The translations under genes and the position numbers were made by a program. Shown here in pieces: positions 24,765-31,981 of a stretch of 31,981 nucleotides of DNA; within the stretch, counting starts at the first letter, position 1; each line of letters starts with the position of its first letter. The notes beneath the pieces are model-generated. The model saw only the letters and a program-made list of their open reading frames with translations, was not told the DNA's origin and searched no databases. Source of the DNA: a virus; the IMG/VR virus record IMGVR_UViG_3300035188_000536, positions 1-31,981 of that record; one strand, given 5' to 3'.

Positions 24765-25825
24765 AAATTGCTATTATTTCAGATACACATTTTGGAGTTC
24801 GTAATGATTCTCCGATATTTTTAAATTATTCTTTGGATTATTTTGAAAATATATTTTTTCCATATTTAAGAGAAAATAATATTACAAATGTAATTCATAT
24901 GGGTGATTTACTTGATCGTAGAAAGTATGTTAATTTCAATACTTTAGGTCAAGTAAGAACCAGATTTATGAATAAATTTGATGAATATGGTATTACATTA
25001 CATATCACTTTAGGAAATCATGATGTTTTTTATAAAAATTCAAATCATGTAAATTCTATAAAAGAATTATTTTCCTATGGATATAATAATATTAAATTAT
25101 ATGAAGAACCATCTGATATTGTATTTGACGGCATGTGTATAGGCATAGTTCCATGGATTACTCCAGAAAATTTTGATGATTGTGTGAATTTCATTCAAAA
25201 TAATTCATGTTCTATTCTATGTGGTCATTTTGAGATCAATGGATTTGAAGTTATTTCTGGTATTCGACATGAAGGCGGTGTAGAAAGTTTTATCTTCAAT
25301 AATTATGATAAAGTATTTTCTGGTCATTTTCATTTGAAACAAACACACAAAAATATTCATTATCTCGGCACACAATACCAGTTATCTTTTGCTGATGTTG
25401 GAAGCAAAAAAGGTTTTCATGTATTTGATACACAAACCAGAGAAATAACCTTTATAGAGAATAAAAAGAATCTGTTTTATACTCTTCGATATGATGATGG
25501 TGATGAAGCTTTCGTCAAGGCATTAACAAAAGCAAAATATGATAAGTACAAAGACTCATATATCAAAATTGTTGTTGTAAATAAGAAAAATTCAAAACTT
25601 CTAGATACGATGGTAGATTCTTTAAATTCTGTGGGTGTTTACGGAATTCAAATTATTGAGGATACCAGTATCTCATCAAAAATGGATGATACAGAAGTAG
25701 ATGTAAGCGAAGATACAATCACAATTATTTCGAAGGAAATAGATGGAATGGAACAAATAGAAGACAAAAATAAGTTAAAACTTATTATTAAGGATCTTTA
25801 TATGGAGAGTCTTAGTAGTGAATAA
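24761..25825 (+). CDS. 47: Recombination nuclease subunit gp47 (Mre11-like)
   Basis: gp46/gp47 is the phage Rad50/Mre11 pair that resects DNA ends for recombination-dependent replication. The 354-residue product (T4: 339) has all metallophosphoesterase motifs: SDTH at 7-10, GDLLDRR at 48-54, GNHD at 85-88, CGHFE at 154-158 and SGHFHLKQTH at 187-196. It should be catalytically intact. Its end overlaps a short ORF starting GTG at 25818, and gene 46 follows. Confidence 0.95.
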   Translation: MKIAIISDTHFGVRNDSPIFLNYSLDYFENIFFPYLRENNITNVIHMGDLLDRRKYVNFNTLGQVRTRFMNKFDEYGITLHITLGNHDVFYKNSNHVNSIKELFSYGYNNIKLYEEPSDIVFDGMCIGIVPWITPENFDDCVNFIQNNSCSILCGHFEINGFEVISGIRHEGGVESFIFNNYDKVFSGHFHLKQTHKNIHYLGTQYQLSFADVGSKKGFHVFDTQTREITFIENKKNLFYTLRYDDGDEAFVKALTKAKYDKYKDSYIKIVVVNKKNSKLLDTMVDSLNSVGVYGIQIIEDTSISSKMDDTEVDVSEDTITIISKEIDGMEQIEDKNKLKLIIKDLYMESLSSE

Positions 25826-25937
25826 TGATAAAAAAACAGCTGACGAGTTATTGTTTGAAGAAGAAAAACCAGTATTTAGATCAATGGTAGCGGAAGGTGT
25901 ACTTTTAAATGATATTATTCAAAAAGATAAAGTTTAA
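25818..25937 (+). CDS. 39-residue ORF between genes 47 and 46
   Basis: A GTG at 25818 starts a 39-codon frame ending TAA at 25935-25937. It overlaps the end of gene 47 by 8 bases and the start of gene 46 by 29 bases. GGAG at 25804-25807 is placed for this GTG (10 bases). The product begins NNDKKTADELLFEEEKP and ends AEGVLLNDIIQKDKV, amphipathic and charged. Without it, the 83 bases between 47 and 46 would be empty. T4-like phages often carry small ORFs here, but I cannot assign homology or function. Confidence 0.5.
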   Translation: MNNDKKTADELLFEEEKPVFRSMVAEGVLLNDIIQKDKV

Positions 25938-27627
25938 GAATTTTGGTTCTTTTGGTAATAATTGGACTGAAATCGATTTAAATAAAAATTCCACAACATT
26001 AGTCTGTGGTACAAATGGTAGTGGTAAATCATTCGCTTTGCTTGATACTATTACATTTGCATTATTCGGTAAACCATTTAGAAAAATTAATTTAGCACAA
26101 TTGAATAATTCGATCAACAAGAAAAATTGCACTGTCGAATTAGAATTTTCTATTGATAAGGATGACTATAAAATTATTCGTGGTTTATCTCCAAAAATCT
26201 TTGAGATACACAGAAACAATAAATTGATCAATCAAGATTCTAAAAATATTGATTATCAAGATGTTCTCGAAGAACAAATCCTGAAAATGAATTACAAAAC
26301 ATTCACACAGGTAGTAATTTTAGGAAGTTCTGCTTTTATACCGTTCATGCAACTCACGGCTTCAGACAGAAGAGCCGTAATAGAAAATATTCTTGATATT
26401 AATATTTTCACAACAATGAATGTTATTCTTAAGACAAAGGTTACTATTGCAAAAGAAAATATTACAGATATTGTAAATAAAATAGAACTACAGAAACAGA
26501 AAGTTGAATATCAGCAAAAAATTGTAGATAATCTAACATTACGTCTTAACAATGATGTTAAGAAGATTCAGGAAGAAATAGATCACCACACAATAGAAGA
26601 AAATAATTATTTACAAGAAATTGAAAAATTACAACAAGAAAAAAATTCTATAGAATTAAATAGTAAGATACAAGATATTTTGAATCTTTTTAAACAGAAT
26701 GAAACTACAATATCGCAATTTACATTTAAGATATCTGATCTAGAAAAAGAAATTAAGTTTTATGAAAAAACAGAGAATTGTCCTAAGTGCAAAACACATT
26801 TATCAGAGAGTCTAAAGAAAGAAAATATTGATTCGTTAACAGATAATATTACTTCGTTAGAAACTAAAATAAATTCTTTGGCAGAATTAAATACAGATAA
26901 TCAAAAAATTATCTCAACAGAACAAAAAAATAAAACAAGAATAGCCAATATTGAAGGTAATATTAAAGATATAAATTCTTCCATAAGAGAAGTAAAATCT
27001 TTGATTGCATATAAAAATAAACAACTTCAAGAATCAACAAAAATAGAAATAGATTTATCTAGAGAAAAAGCAGTTCTCAAAATGGAAAAATCTGAATTAC
27101 TTAAATTAAGTAAAGAATCTGAAGTATTAAAAGAAGATTTATCTTATCTTAAGTTGGCTGGTGATATTCTAAAAGACAATGGTGTTAAGATTAAAATAAT
27201 TAAACACTATTTGCCTTCTATGAATAAGTTCATCAATAAGTATCTAAGATCTATGGATTTCTTCATTCAGTTCAATATAGATGAAGAATTTAATGAGGTT
27301 ATAAAAAGTAGACACAGAGATGAATTCAGTTATATGAATTTTAGCGAAGGTGAAAAGATGCGTATTGATTTAGCACTTCTATTAGCATGGAGAGAAATCG
27401 CTAAAATGAAAAATAGTGTAAACTGCAATTTGCTTATTTTAGATGAAATTTTTGATTCTTCTCTTGATTCTGTAGGAACAGACGAAGTTTTAAGATTGTT
27501 GAATGCTCTTGGGGTAAAAACAAATGTATTTGTAATAAGCCATAAGGCAGATCAAATAGTCGATAAGTTTACGAATACAATAACTTTTGAGAAGAAGAAT
27601 AATTTTAGTAAAATGACCATTTCATAA
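25909..27627 (+). CDS. 46: Recombination ATPase subunit gp46 (Rad50-like SMC)
   Basis: This is the ATPase partner of gp47, 572 residues (T4: 560). Walker A GTNGSGKS lies at 34-41, followed by FALFGKPFRKINLAQLNNS and VVILGSSAFIPFMQLTASDR. A long coiled coil spans about 170-440 and is interrupted by the zinc hook CPKC at 291-294. The C-terminal lobe has the ABC signature NFSEGEKMRIDLALLLAW at about 476-493 and Walker B LLILDEIFD near 508-516, ending with the VISHK switch. All functional elements are present. The start overlaps the small ORF, and the ATG has no strong Shine-Dalgarno. Confidence 0.95.
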   Translation: MILFKKIKFKNFGSFGNNWTEIDLNKNSTTLVCGTNGSGKSFALLDTITFALFGKPFRKINLAQLNNSINKKNCTVELEFSIDKDDYKIIRGLSPKIFEIHRNNKLINQDSKNIDYQDVLEEQILKMNYKTFTQVVILGSSAFIPFMQLTASDRRAVIENILDINIFTTMNVILKTKVTIAKENITDIVNKIELQKQKVEYQQKIVDNLTLRLNNDVKKIQEEIDHHTIEENNYLQEIEKLQQEKNSIELNSKIQDILNLFKQNETTISQFTFKISDLEKEIKFYEKTENCPKCKTHLSESLKKENIDSLTDNITSLETKINSLAELNTDNQKIISTEQKNKTRIANIEGNIKDINSSIREVKSLIAYKNKQLQESTKIEIDLSREKAVLKMEKSELLKLSKESEVLKEDLSYLKLAGDILKDNGVKIKIIKHYLPSMNKFINKYLRSMDFFIQFNIDEEFNEVIKSRHRDEFSYMNFSEGEKMRIDLALLLAWREIAKMKNSVNCNLLILDEIFDSSLDSVGTDEVLRLLNALGVKTNVFVISHKADQIVDKFTNTITFEKKNNFSKMTIS

Positions 27628-27630
27628 ATA
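27623..27630 (+). promoter_or_regulatory. Late promoter box CATAAATA abutting a start codon
   Basis: This 7/8 match to the T4 late box overlaps the end of gene 46 and ends 5 bases before the ATG at 27636, placing the predicted +1 on the start codon. ATAAATATTATTATG (27624-27638) is identical to the sequence at 1713-1727. Confidence 0.5.
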
Positions 27631-27635
27631 TTATT

Positions 27636-27953
27636 ATGAGTAATCCTGATAAACTTAATTATAGAGGAAATTTTAAAGAATATGATTCCCGTGGGTATGA
27701 AATAACATATAATGTGGGGGATGTCGTTCTTTATGATGGTAAAGAATATATTGCCATAGAGAGAAACAAAAGATCTCTTCCAATAAAGAAAAATTCTGGA
27801 TGGAAAGAACTCTCTGGTGATATAGAAGATTATCATTATTCTGACAGTATTCCCCTAAATGCTAATGTCGGGGATAGATGGGTTGACAGATTAACTGGTG
27901 TGATGTATACTTACATTGAAGATAAAAATGGATTTCATTGGGTAGAATTTTAA
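27636..27953 (+). CDS. Small carbohydrate-binding-like protein, probable virion accessory
   Basis: The 105-residue product has two modules. Residues about 24-58 (YNVGDVVLYDGKEYIAI, then SGWKEL) resemble the short aromatic CBM5/12 (chitin-binding type) pattern. Residues about 74-105 (NANVGDRWVDRLTGVMYTYI, then GFHWVEF) match the GDRWxDxxTGxxYxYxxD…WVE motif seen in phage fibre and tail proteins. I infer a virion accessory or adhesin part, although the gene sits inside the replication block. A late box lies directly before it. Its stop overlaps the next ATG (TAATG). Confidence 0.55.
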   Translation: MSNPDKLNYRGNFKEYDSRGYEITYNVGDVVLYDGKEYIAIERNKRSLPIKKNSGWKELSGDIEDYHYSDSIPLNANVGDRWVDRLTGVMYTYIEDKNGFHWVEF

Positions 27954-28132
27954 TGGACAAGAATAAAAATCAACAACCAAAACCACGAACGGATCGTGGA
28001 GTTCATAACAAAGAAAAGAATGGAAAGAAGCATCGACTCAAGCAAGATCTGCGTAATTACGTAGGTAATACTAATGATCTTGATGAGTTTGATGACTTTG
28101 ATGAAGTTGAAAATTTTGAAGAATTTAAATGA
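27953..28132 (+). CDS. 59-residue charged protein, function unknown
   Basis: The ATG at 27953 overlaps the preceding stop (TAATG), so it is favoured over an upstream in-frame TTG. The first 40 residues are Lys/Arg/Asn-rich (MDKNKNQQPKPRTDRG…), and the last 17 are strongly acidic (LDEFDDFDEVENFEEF). No known domain is recognised and the protein may be disordered. It precedes the sliding clamp gene by nine bases, so it is probably co-expressed with gene 45. Confidence 0.55.
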   Translation: MDKNKNQQPKPRTDRGVHNKEKNGKKHRLKQDLRNYVGNTNDLDEFDDFDEVENFEEFK

Positions 28133-28141
28133 AAGATTACT

Positions 28142-28828
28142 ATGAATACAGCGACACAAATTACGTTGAGCAAGACAACACTTGCTATCCTGAAGAATTT
28201 TGCATCACTCAATTCGAATATCCTGGTAAACCCAGGAAATACAATCAAGACAATCACACCTTCGATGAATGGTATGGCTGAAGCGATTGTAGAAGAAACA
28301 TTCGATACTCAATTTGGTATTTGGGATCTGAATAAGTTTCTTGGAGTGATTAGTCTTTTTACAAATCCAACTTTTGAGTTTGGTGAGAAGTCTGTTACAA
28401 TTTCAGGTAGCAATAATTCTGTTGTTAATTTTGGTTACTCTGAACCACGACTTTTGACTACACCTACGAAGAATGTTAATATGCCAGAGATTGCAGTAGA
28501 AGTGAACATTACACAGGAAATGTTCTCTGAACTTAGTCGAGCAAGTTCTATCATGCAATTACCTGATATTTCATTCGCTGGTAATGAAGATGGTATCTTC
28601 GTTGAAGTATCAGATAGGGCTGATCCATCAAGTAATAGTTGTAAGATTCGTCTTGATGACAACTTAGATGATAAGGACTTTGCATTCCATTTCAAGATGG
28701 AAAATATCAAACTCCTTCCAGGAAACTATAAGATTTCTTTCGCCAAGCAACTTGCTGGGCGATTTGAGAATGAGAATATTCAGTTGACCTACTGGTTTGC
28801 GATGCAACCAGATTCTTACTGTAAGTGA
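28142..28828 (+). CDS. 45: Sliding clamp gp45
   Basis: gp45 is the trimeric DNA polymerase clamp and also the mobile enhancer of late transcription with gp55 and gp33. The 228-residue length equals that of T4 gp45. The N-terminus LSKTTLAILKNFASLNSNIL matches the T4 LSKDTTALLKNFATINSGI, and later segments FGIWDLNKFLGVISLF and KMENIKLLPGNYKISF correspond to T4. It is followed within seven bases by gene 44, as in T4. The start context is ATTACTATG with only a weak GAAAG upstream. Confidence 0.93.
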   Translation: MNTATQITLSKTTLAILKNFASLNSNILVNPGNTIKTITPSMNGMAEAIVEETFDTQFGIWDLNKFLGVISLFTNPTFEFGEKSVTISGSNNSVVNFGYSEPRLLTTPTKNVNMPEIAVEVNITQEMFSELSRASSIMQLPDISFAGNEDGIFVEVSDRADPSSNSCKIRLDDNLDDKDFAFHFKMENIKLLPGNYKISFAKQLAGRFENENIQLTYWFAMQPDSYCK

Positions 28829-28834
28829 TTTATT

Positions 28835-29785
28835 ATGAAAACAAACCCAGAACACTTTCTCTTTGTAGAGAAATATCGACCCAAGACTATCGATGAATGC
28901 ATTCTTCCCGTGTCCTTGAAGCAAACCTTCAAGGACATGGTTGCTAAGGGTGAGCCACAAAATTTATTGCTTTTTGGTACTGCTGGTACTGGAAAGACCA
29001 CAGTAGCCAAAGCATTATGCAATGAAATGGGATGTGATTGGATCATCATCAATTGCTCTGAAGAGGGTAATATTGATACTCTACGCACAAAGATTCGGCA
29101 GTTTGCTAGTACAGTTTCTTTTTCTAATGGTGTCAGGAAAGTAGTTATTCTTGACGAGTTTGACTATTCAAATGCGAATAGTATTCAACCAGCCCTTCGT
29201 GGAGCAATTGAAGAGTTTGCAAATAATTGTAGATTTATTATTACTTGCAACTACAAGTCTAGGATTATTGAACCTATCCATTCACGATGTACTTGTATTG
29301 ACTTTACAGTTTCTCAAGAGGAAAAGAAGCAAATCTGTACGCAACTTTATACTCGTTGTGAGCAAATTCTTAAGAATGAAAAGATTAAATATGAATCTCA
29401 AGTTCTAGCAAAGCTTATCAATAAGCATTTCCCAGATTTTCGTAGAATTTTGAATGAACTTCAGCGATATTCTGTATCTGGAATTATTGATCATGGTATT
29501 CTGGTAAATGTTACAGATTTGGAAGTCAAAAATCTTATTGACTTTATGAAAAAGAAGGACTTTTCTTCTGTGCGTAAGTGGGTAGCGGCTAATGTCCATC
29601 TATCACACACGGATATTTTTCGAAAAATCTACGACAATCTAGCAGAGGTTCTAACCAAGCAATCTATCCCACAGGCCATTATTGTGATCGGTGAATACCA
29701 ATATAAGGCTGCATTTGTAGCAGATCAGGAAATTAATATGGTAGCGTGTTTAGTAGAATTGATGATGAGTTGCGAGTTTAACTAA
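28835..29785 (+). CDS. 44: Clamp loader ATPase subunit gp44
   Basis: gp44 forms the AAA+ core (four copies with one gp62) that opens gp45 and loads it at primer ends. The 316-residue product (T4: 319) has Walker A GTAGTGKT at 48-55, Walker B VVILDEFD at 103-110, sensor I FIITCNY at 134-140 and the SRC motif with the arginine finger at 150-152. All AAA+ clamp-loader motifs are intact. The ATG lies in a U-rich TTTATTATG context without a Shine-Dalgarno, a feature of RegA-controlled starts in T4. Its stop abuts the gene 62 ATG. Confidence 0.95.
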   Translation: MKTNPEHFLFVEKYRPKTIDECILPVSLKQTFKDMVAKGEPQNLLLFGTAGTGKTTVAKALCNEMGCDWIIINCSEEGNIDTLRTKIRQFASTVSFSNGVRKVVILDEFDYSNANSIQPALRGAIEEFANNCRFIITCNYKSRIIEPIHSRCTCIDFTVSQEEKKQICTQLYTRCEQILKNEKIKYESQVLAKLINKHFPDFRRILNELQRYSVSGIIDHGILVNVTDLEVKNLIDFMKKKDFSSVRKWVAANVHLSHTDIFRKIYDNLAEVLTKQSIPQAIIVIGEYQYKAAFVADQEINMVACLVELMMSCEFN

Positions 29786-30162
29786 TGGATCTTGGTGAAT
29801 ACTTAAATTCTATTAATAAGTCCAAAAAGGATATAATCGGTTCAAATGAACAGGGAGAACGGGGTTATATCCCTTTTGTTATCAATAAGTCACTTTCTTA
29901 TCACAAAGATGCTATTTTTCATGCTAATTTTATGAATTTAAAGCCCAATCTTGATAAGAAAATGCAGTATGATTATTATCTGCACTCCTTACCAAAGGGT
30001 AATAGATATGCAAAGTGGCATAAAGACGATAAAGGCTCCATAGAGCCTATTATGGAGTTTTATGGATATTCTAGAGCCAAAGCTACAGAAGTGGCTAAAA
30101 TCCTTTCAGAAAGCCAGCTAGAGGCCATAAAAGAGTCATTAAATAAGGGTGGAAAGTCCTAA
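29785..30162 (+). CDS. 62: Clamp loader small subunit gp62
   Basis: The 125-residue product overlaps the gene 44 stop by one base (TAATG). The diagnostic match to T4 gp62 is YDYYLHSLPKGNRYAKWHK against T4 FNYLMAAVPRGKRYGKW, with a C-terminal helical region (RAKATEVAKILSESQLEAIK). It is much shorter than T4 gp62 (187), as in other marine T4-like phages. The 44-62 order and coupling are as in T4, where translational coupling helps set the 4:1 stoichiometry. Confidence 0.85.
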   Translation: MDLGEYLNSINKSKKDIIGSNEQGERGYIPFVINKSLSYHKDAIFHANFMNLKPNLDKKMQYDYYLHSLPKGNRYAKWHKDDKGSIEPIMEFYGYSRAKATEVAKILSESQLEAIKESLNKGGKS

Positions 30163-30165
30163 AAA

Positions 30166-30173
30166 TATAAATA
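30166..30173 (+). promoter_or_regulatory. Late promoter box TATAAATA before regA
   Basis: A perfect late box lies in the 33-base gap between genes 62 and regA. Predicted +1 is near 30179, and GGAG (30187-30190) precedes the ATG at 30196. Confidence 0.6.
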
Positions 30174-30195
30174 ATTTATATTTTATGGAGTTAAA

Positions 30196-30600
30196 ATGAC
30201 AGAAGATGACGATATTTTTGATGGCCTTGGTGTAGAGATTAATCTTAAAAATAAAGAAGATTTTCTTAAGGTAAAAGAAACATTGACAAGAATTGGAGTT
30301 TCTTCCAAAAAAGAGAAGAAATTATTCCAATCTTGTCATATTTTACATAAACGTGGTAGATACGCGATTATGCATTTTAAAGAAATGTTCTTACTTGATG
30401 GTCTTGAAAGCGACATATCAAATGATGATATAGGTCGTAGAAATACCATTGTAAGGCTTTTGGTTGAATGGAATCTAATAGATCCAGTAGATGCAGATGA
30501 ATACAAAGAACCACAGATTTCTTTGGCTAGACTTAAAATTATACCACATAAAGAAAAACAAGAATGGCAATTGATACCTAAGTATCACATAGGTAAGTGA
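30196..30600 (+). CDS. regA: Translational repressor RegA
   Basis: RegA binds mRNA near start codons and represses translation of many early phage genes, including replication genes and its own. The product has 134 residues (T4: 122). Apart from an acidic 12-residue N-terminal extension it follows T4 RegA closely: VEINLKNKEDFLKVKETLTR, then KLFQSCHILHKRGRY, MHFKEMFLLDG and the end EWQLIPKYHIGK. The 44-62-regA order is conserved. Unusually it has both a GGAG site and a late box, so it may also be made late. In T4 it is followed by gene 43; here glycosyltransferases follow. Confidence 0.95.
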   Translation: MTEDDDIFDGLGVEINLKNKEDFLKVKETLTRIGVSSKKEKKLFQSCHILHKRGRYAIMHFKEMFLLDGLESDISNDDIGRRNTIVRLLVEWNLIDPVDADEYKEPQISLARLKIIPHKEKQEWQLIPKYHIGK

Positions 30601-30626
30601 CCTAAATAGATAAAAGGATTTATACT

Positions 30627-31469
30627 ATGGAATATGTGCAAGCAATCGGTGCTCCTTTTTCTATTAACTTTTCTTCTAATTCTAACCTAAAACCTAAAAA
30701 TTTTGAATGGACGCAAGAAGACAGTCCAATCAAAGTTTTTATTGATTCTGCTATTCCTCATGGGATAAACTATAGGAAAAAACCAGGTGAGAAAAAAATT
30801 GCATGGATCTGCGAATCAAGAGCTATCTTTCATTCTTGGTCAGTACCTCGCAATGTGCTTGATCAACTTATTCCACAGCTTGAAGAGAATTATGATGCTA
30901 TTTATTTTGCAGATAGGGAATATTGCAAGAAAAGTTCGAAATTTCATTTCTCATTTGCTGGAAGTAACTTACCTTGGGTAAAAGAACATAAAGTTTTTTC
31001 GAAATCTAAATTATGTTCTATGTTTGCTTCATCTAAAAAAGTAACTCCAGGTCATGCTTTACGGCATCAAATAGCTGAGAATCTTAAAGGTAAAATTGAT
31101 ATATTTGGTGGTGCTGCCAATACACAAAGAGTTGGTTCAGCAGAGTCACCATGGGATTCAAAATTTCAATATCTTAATGATTATATGTTTCAGATTGTCG
31201 TAGAAAATGATAAGTATGAAACTTACTTTACAGAAAAATTAACAGATTGTTTTGCAACTGGAACTATACCTGTGTATTGGGGTGCTCCTGATATTGGTAA
31301 GTATTTCAATACAGATGGTATGATAATAATCAATGATCAAATAGATTTAAATTTATTGACATCTGATTATTATTATAGTAAAATAGATGCAATAAAAGAA
31401 AATTTTGATATAGTACAAAAAATGCGAGGATCAGATGATATTCTTTATGATCTGATAAAACAACTATGA
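30627..31469 (+). CDS. GT10 (alpha-1,3-fucosyltransferase-like) glycosyltransferase
   Basis: The C-terminal half of this 280-residue protein has the GT10 donor-site pattern: FQIVVENDKYETYFTEKLTD, then CFATGTIPVYWGAPDIGKYF at about 208-227 and GMIIIND. Upstream IAWICESRAIFHSW at 58-71 and the KIDIFGGA segment also fit GT-B family 10 enzymes. These transfer sugars such as fucose from nucleotide donors. In a phage, possible targets are virion proteins, host surface glycans or modified DNA; the sequence does not tell which. An AAAGGA lies upstream of the ATG. The stop overlaps the next glycosyltransferase (ATGA), so the pair probably acts together. Confidence 0.8.
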   Translation: MEYVQAIGAPFSINFSSNSNLKPKNFEWTQEDSPIKVFIDSAIPHGINYRKKPGEKKIAWICESRAIFHSWSVPRNVLDQLIPQLEENYDAIYFADREYCKKSSKFHFSFAGSNLPWVKEHKVFSKSKLCSMFASSKKVTPGHALRHQIAENLKGKIDIFGGAANTQRVGSAESPWDSKFQYLNDYMFQIVVENDKYETYFTEKLTDCFATGTIPVYWGAPDIGKYFNTDGMIIINDQIDLNLLTSDYYYSKIDAIKENFDIVQKMRGSDDILYDLIKQL

Positions 31470-31981
31470 AAACACCGCTAGTAAGTTTTTTTGCTGATAT
31501 AGATGGTCGAACATATTATAGCGATCATGCAAAACGATTCATTAAAAATTGTAAAGATTTAAATATTCCTTTTATAATAAGAGAACTTCAATCTAAAGGT
31601 GATTATAGATCTAATTGTTTATCAAAACCAAGATTCATCTATGAGATGGCAAGAGAAATTAATATTCCATTTGTATGGATGGATATTGATACGATTATTC
31701 ACAAATCTCTAGATGTATTTGATGATTTAGCACCAAATTGTGATTTAGGATTTGCATTTCCAAAAATACCAACAAAAGATGACCCGTCAATGGCTTTACC
31801 AAAAGCATCTCCTATTTTTGTAAATAATACAGCAGCTTCTATTGAATTTTTATATGAATGGATGAAATTATCTGAGCAAGTAAAAAATCAAGATGTTAAA
31901 TTATTTGATCATGAAGTTTTAGTATCATTGTTTATAAAAAATATTAAAAAAATAAGAGTTGGTTGTTTACCAAAATCATAT
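31466..31981 (+). CDS. DxD glycosyltransferase-like protein, 3' partial
   Basis: An ATG at 31466 overlaps the preceding stop (ATGA). The frame stays open for 172 codons to the right edge. The product begins MKTPLVSFFADIDGRTYYSD and has NIPFVWMDIDTIIHKSLDVF at about 66-85, a DxD motif (Asp73, Asp75) after a hydrophobic strand, as in GT-A type nucleotide-sugar transferases that bind a divalent metal. It is followed by DLGFAFPK and a HEVL segment near the visible end, also typical of such folds. The family cannot be fixed from the fragment. It is probably co-translated with the GT10-like enzyme. Confidence 0.7.
   Translation, partial: MKTPLVSFFADIDGRTYYSDHAKRFIKNCKDLNIPFIIRELQSKGDYRSNCLSKPRFIYEMAREINIPFVWMDIDTIIHKSLDVFDDLAPNCDLGFAFPKIPTKDDPSMALPKASPIFVNNTAASIEFLYEWMKLSEQVKNQDVKLFDHEVLVSLFIKNIKKIRVGCLPKSY

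Noticed and set aside
25825-25890. ATG at 25825 starting a 21-codon frame after gene 47
   Set aside because: It stops early at TAG and reads poorly as protein; the GTG frame at 25818 is longer and has a spaced GGAG.

Overview
The window is part of the genome of a T4-like contractile-tailed phage (Caudoviricetes, former T4-like Myoviridae). All genes lie on the + strand, are tightly packed with many 1-20 base overlaps, and the DNA is AT-rich (about two thirds A+T by eye). The gene order (13-14-15-16-17-18-19-20-core-21-22-23, then uvsY-uvsW-55-47-46-45-44-62-regA) matches the conserved backbone of T4-like phages, especially the cyanophage and pelagic branch. No host gene, tRNA, integrase or CRISPR array is visible. 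The host cannot be named from this window; an AT-rich aquatic bacterium is a guess based on base composition and on similarity to marine T4-like phages.

Region 1 (1-8.8 kb) is accessory. It holds three large cysteine-rich virion proteins, probably fibre or adhesin parts. The first is cut by the left edge and ends in a DUF1566/Lcl-like domain. The second has 1676 residues, with a collagen-like stretch and a series of CC-containing cysteine repeats. The third has a cysteine-rich start and a degenerate DUF1566-like end. A small Cys/Gly-rich protein of unknown role follows.

Region 2 (8.85-20.8 kb) is the virion assembly block: neck proteins gp13/gp14, tail completion gp15, terminase gp16/gp17, an unusually short sheath gp18, tube gp19, portal gp20, two small genes at the prohead-core position, protease gp21, scaffold gp22 and major capsid gp23. 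A strong intrinsic terminator closes it.

Region 3 (20.87-30.6 kb) starts with a second tube-fold protein. It continues with recombination (UvsY, UvsW, gp46/gp47), late transcription (gp55), the sliding clamp and its loader (gp45, gp44, gp62) and the translational repressor RegA. Embedded in it are a probable Sm-like protein, a 39-residue ORF between 47 and 46, and a small carbohydrate-binding-like protein behind a late box.

Region 4 (30.6 kb to the right edge) holds two glycosyltransferase genes (a GT10/fucosyltransferase-like enzyme and a DxD enzyme cut by the edge), where T4 has DNA polymerase gene 43.

Regulation: T4-type late promoter boxes (NATAAATA) sit before several genes, and gp55, which would recognise them, is encoded here. 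Two arrangements stand out. In three genes the box ends exactly 5 bases before the ATG, so the predicted +1 is the A of the start codon and the late mRNA would be leaderless. At gene 13 the box lies in the loop of a hairpin whose 3' arm is the ribosome binding site, so only late-initiated transcripts should have a free site. One sigma70-type extended -10 promoter is visible, upstream of gene 55.
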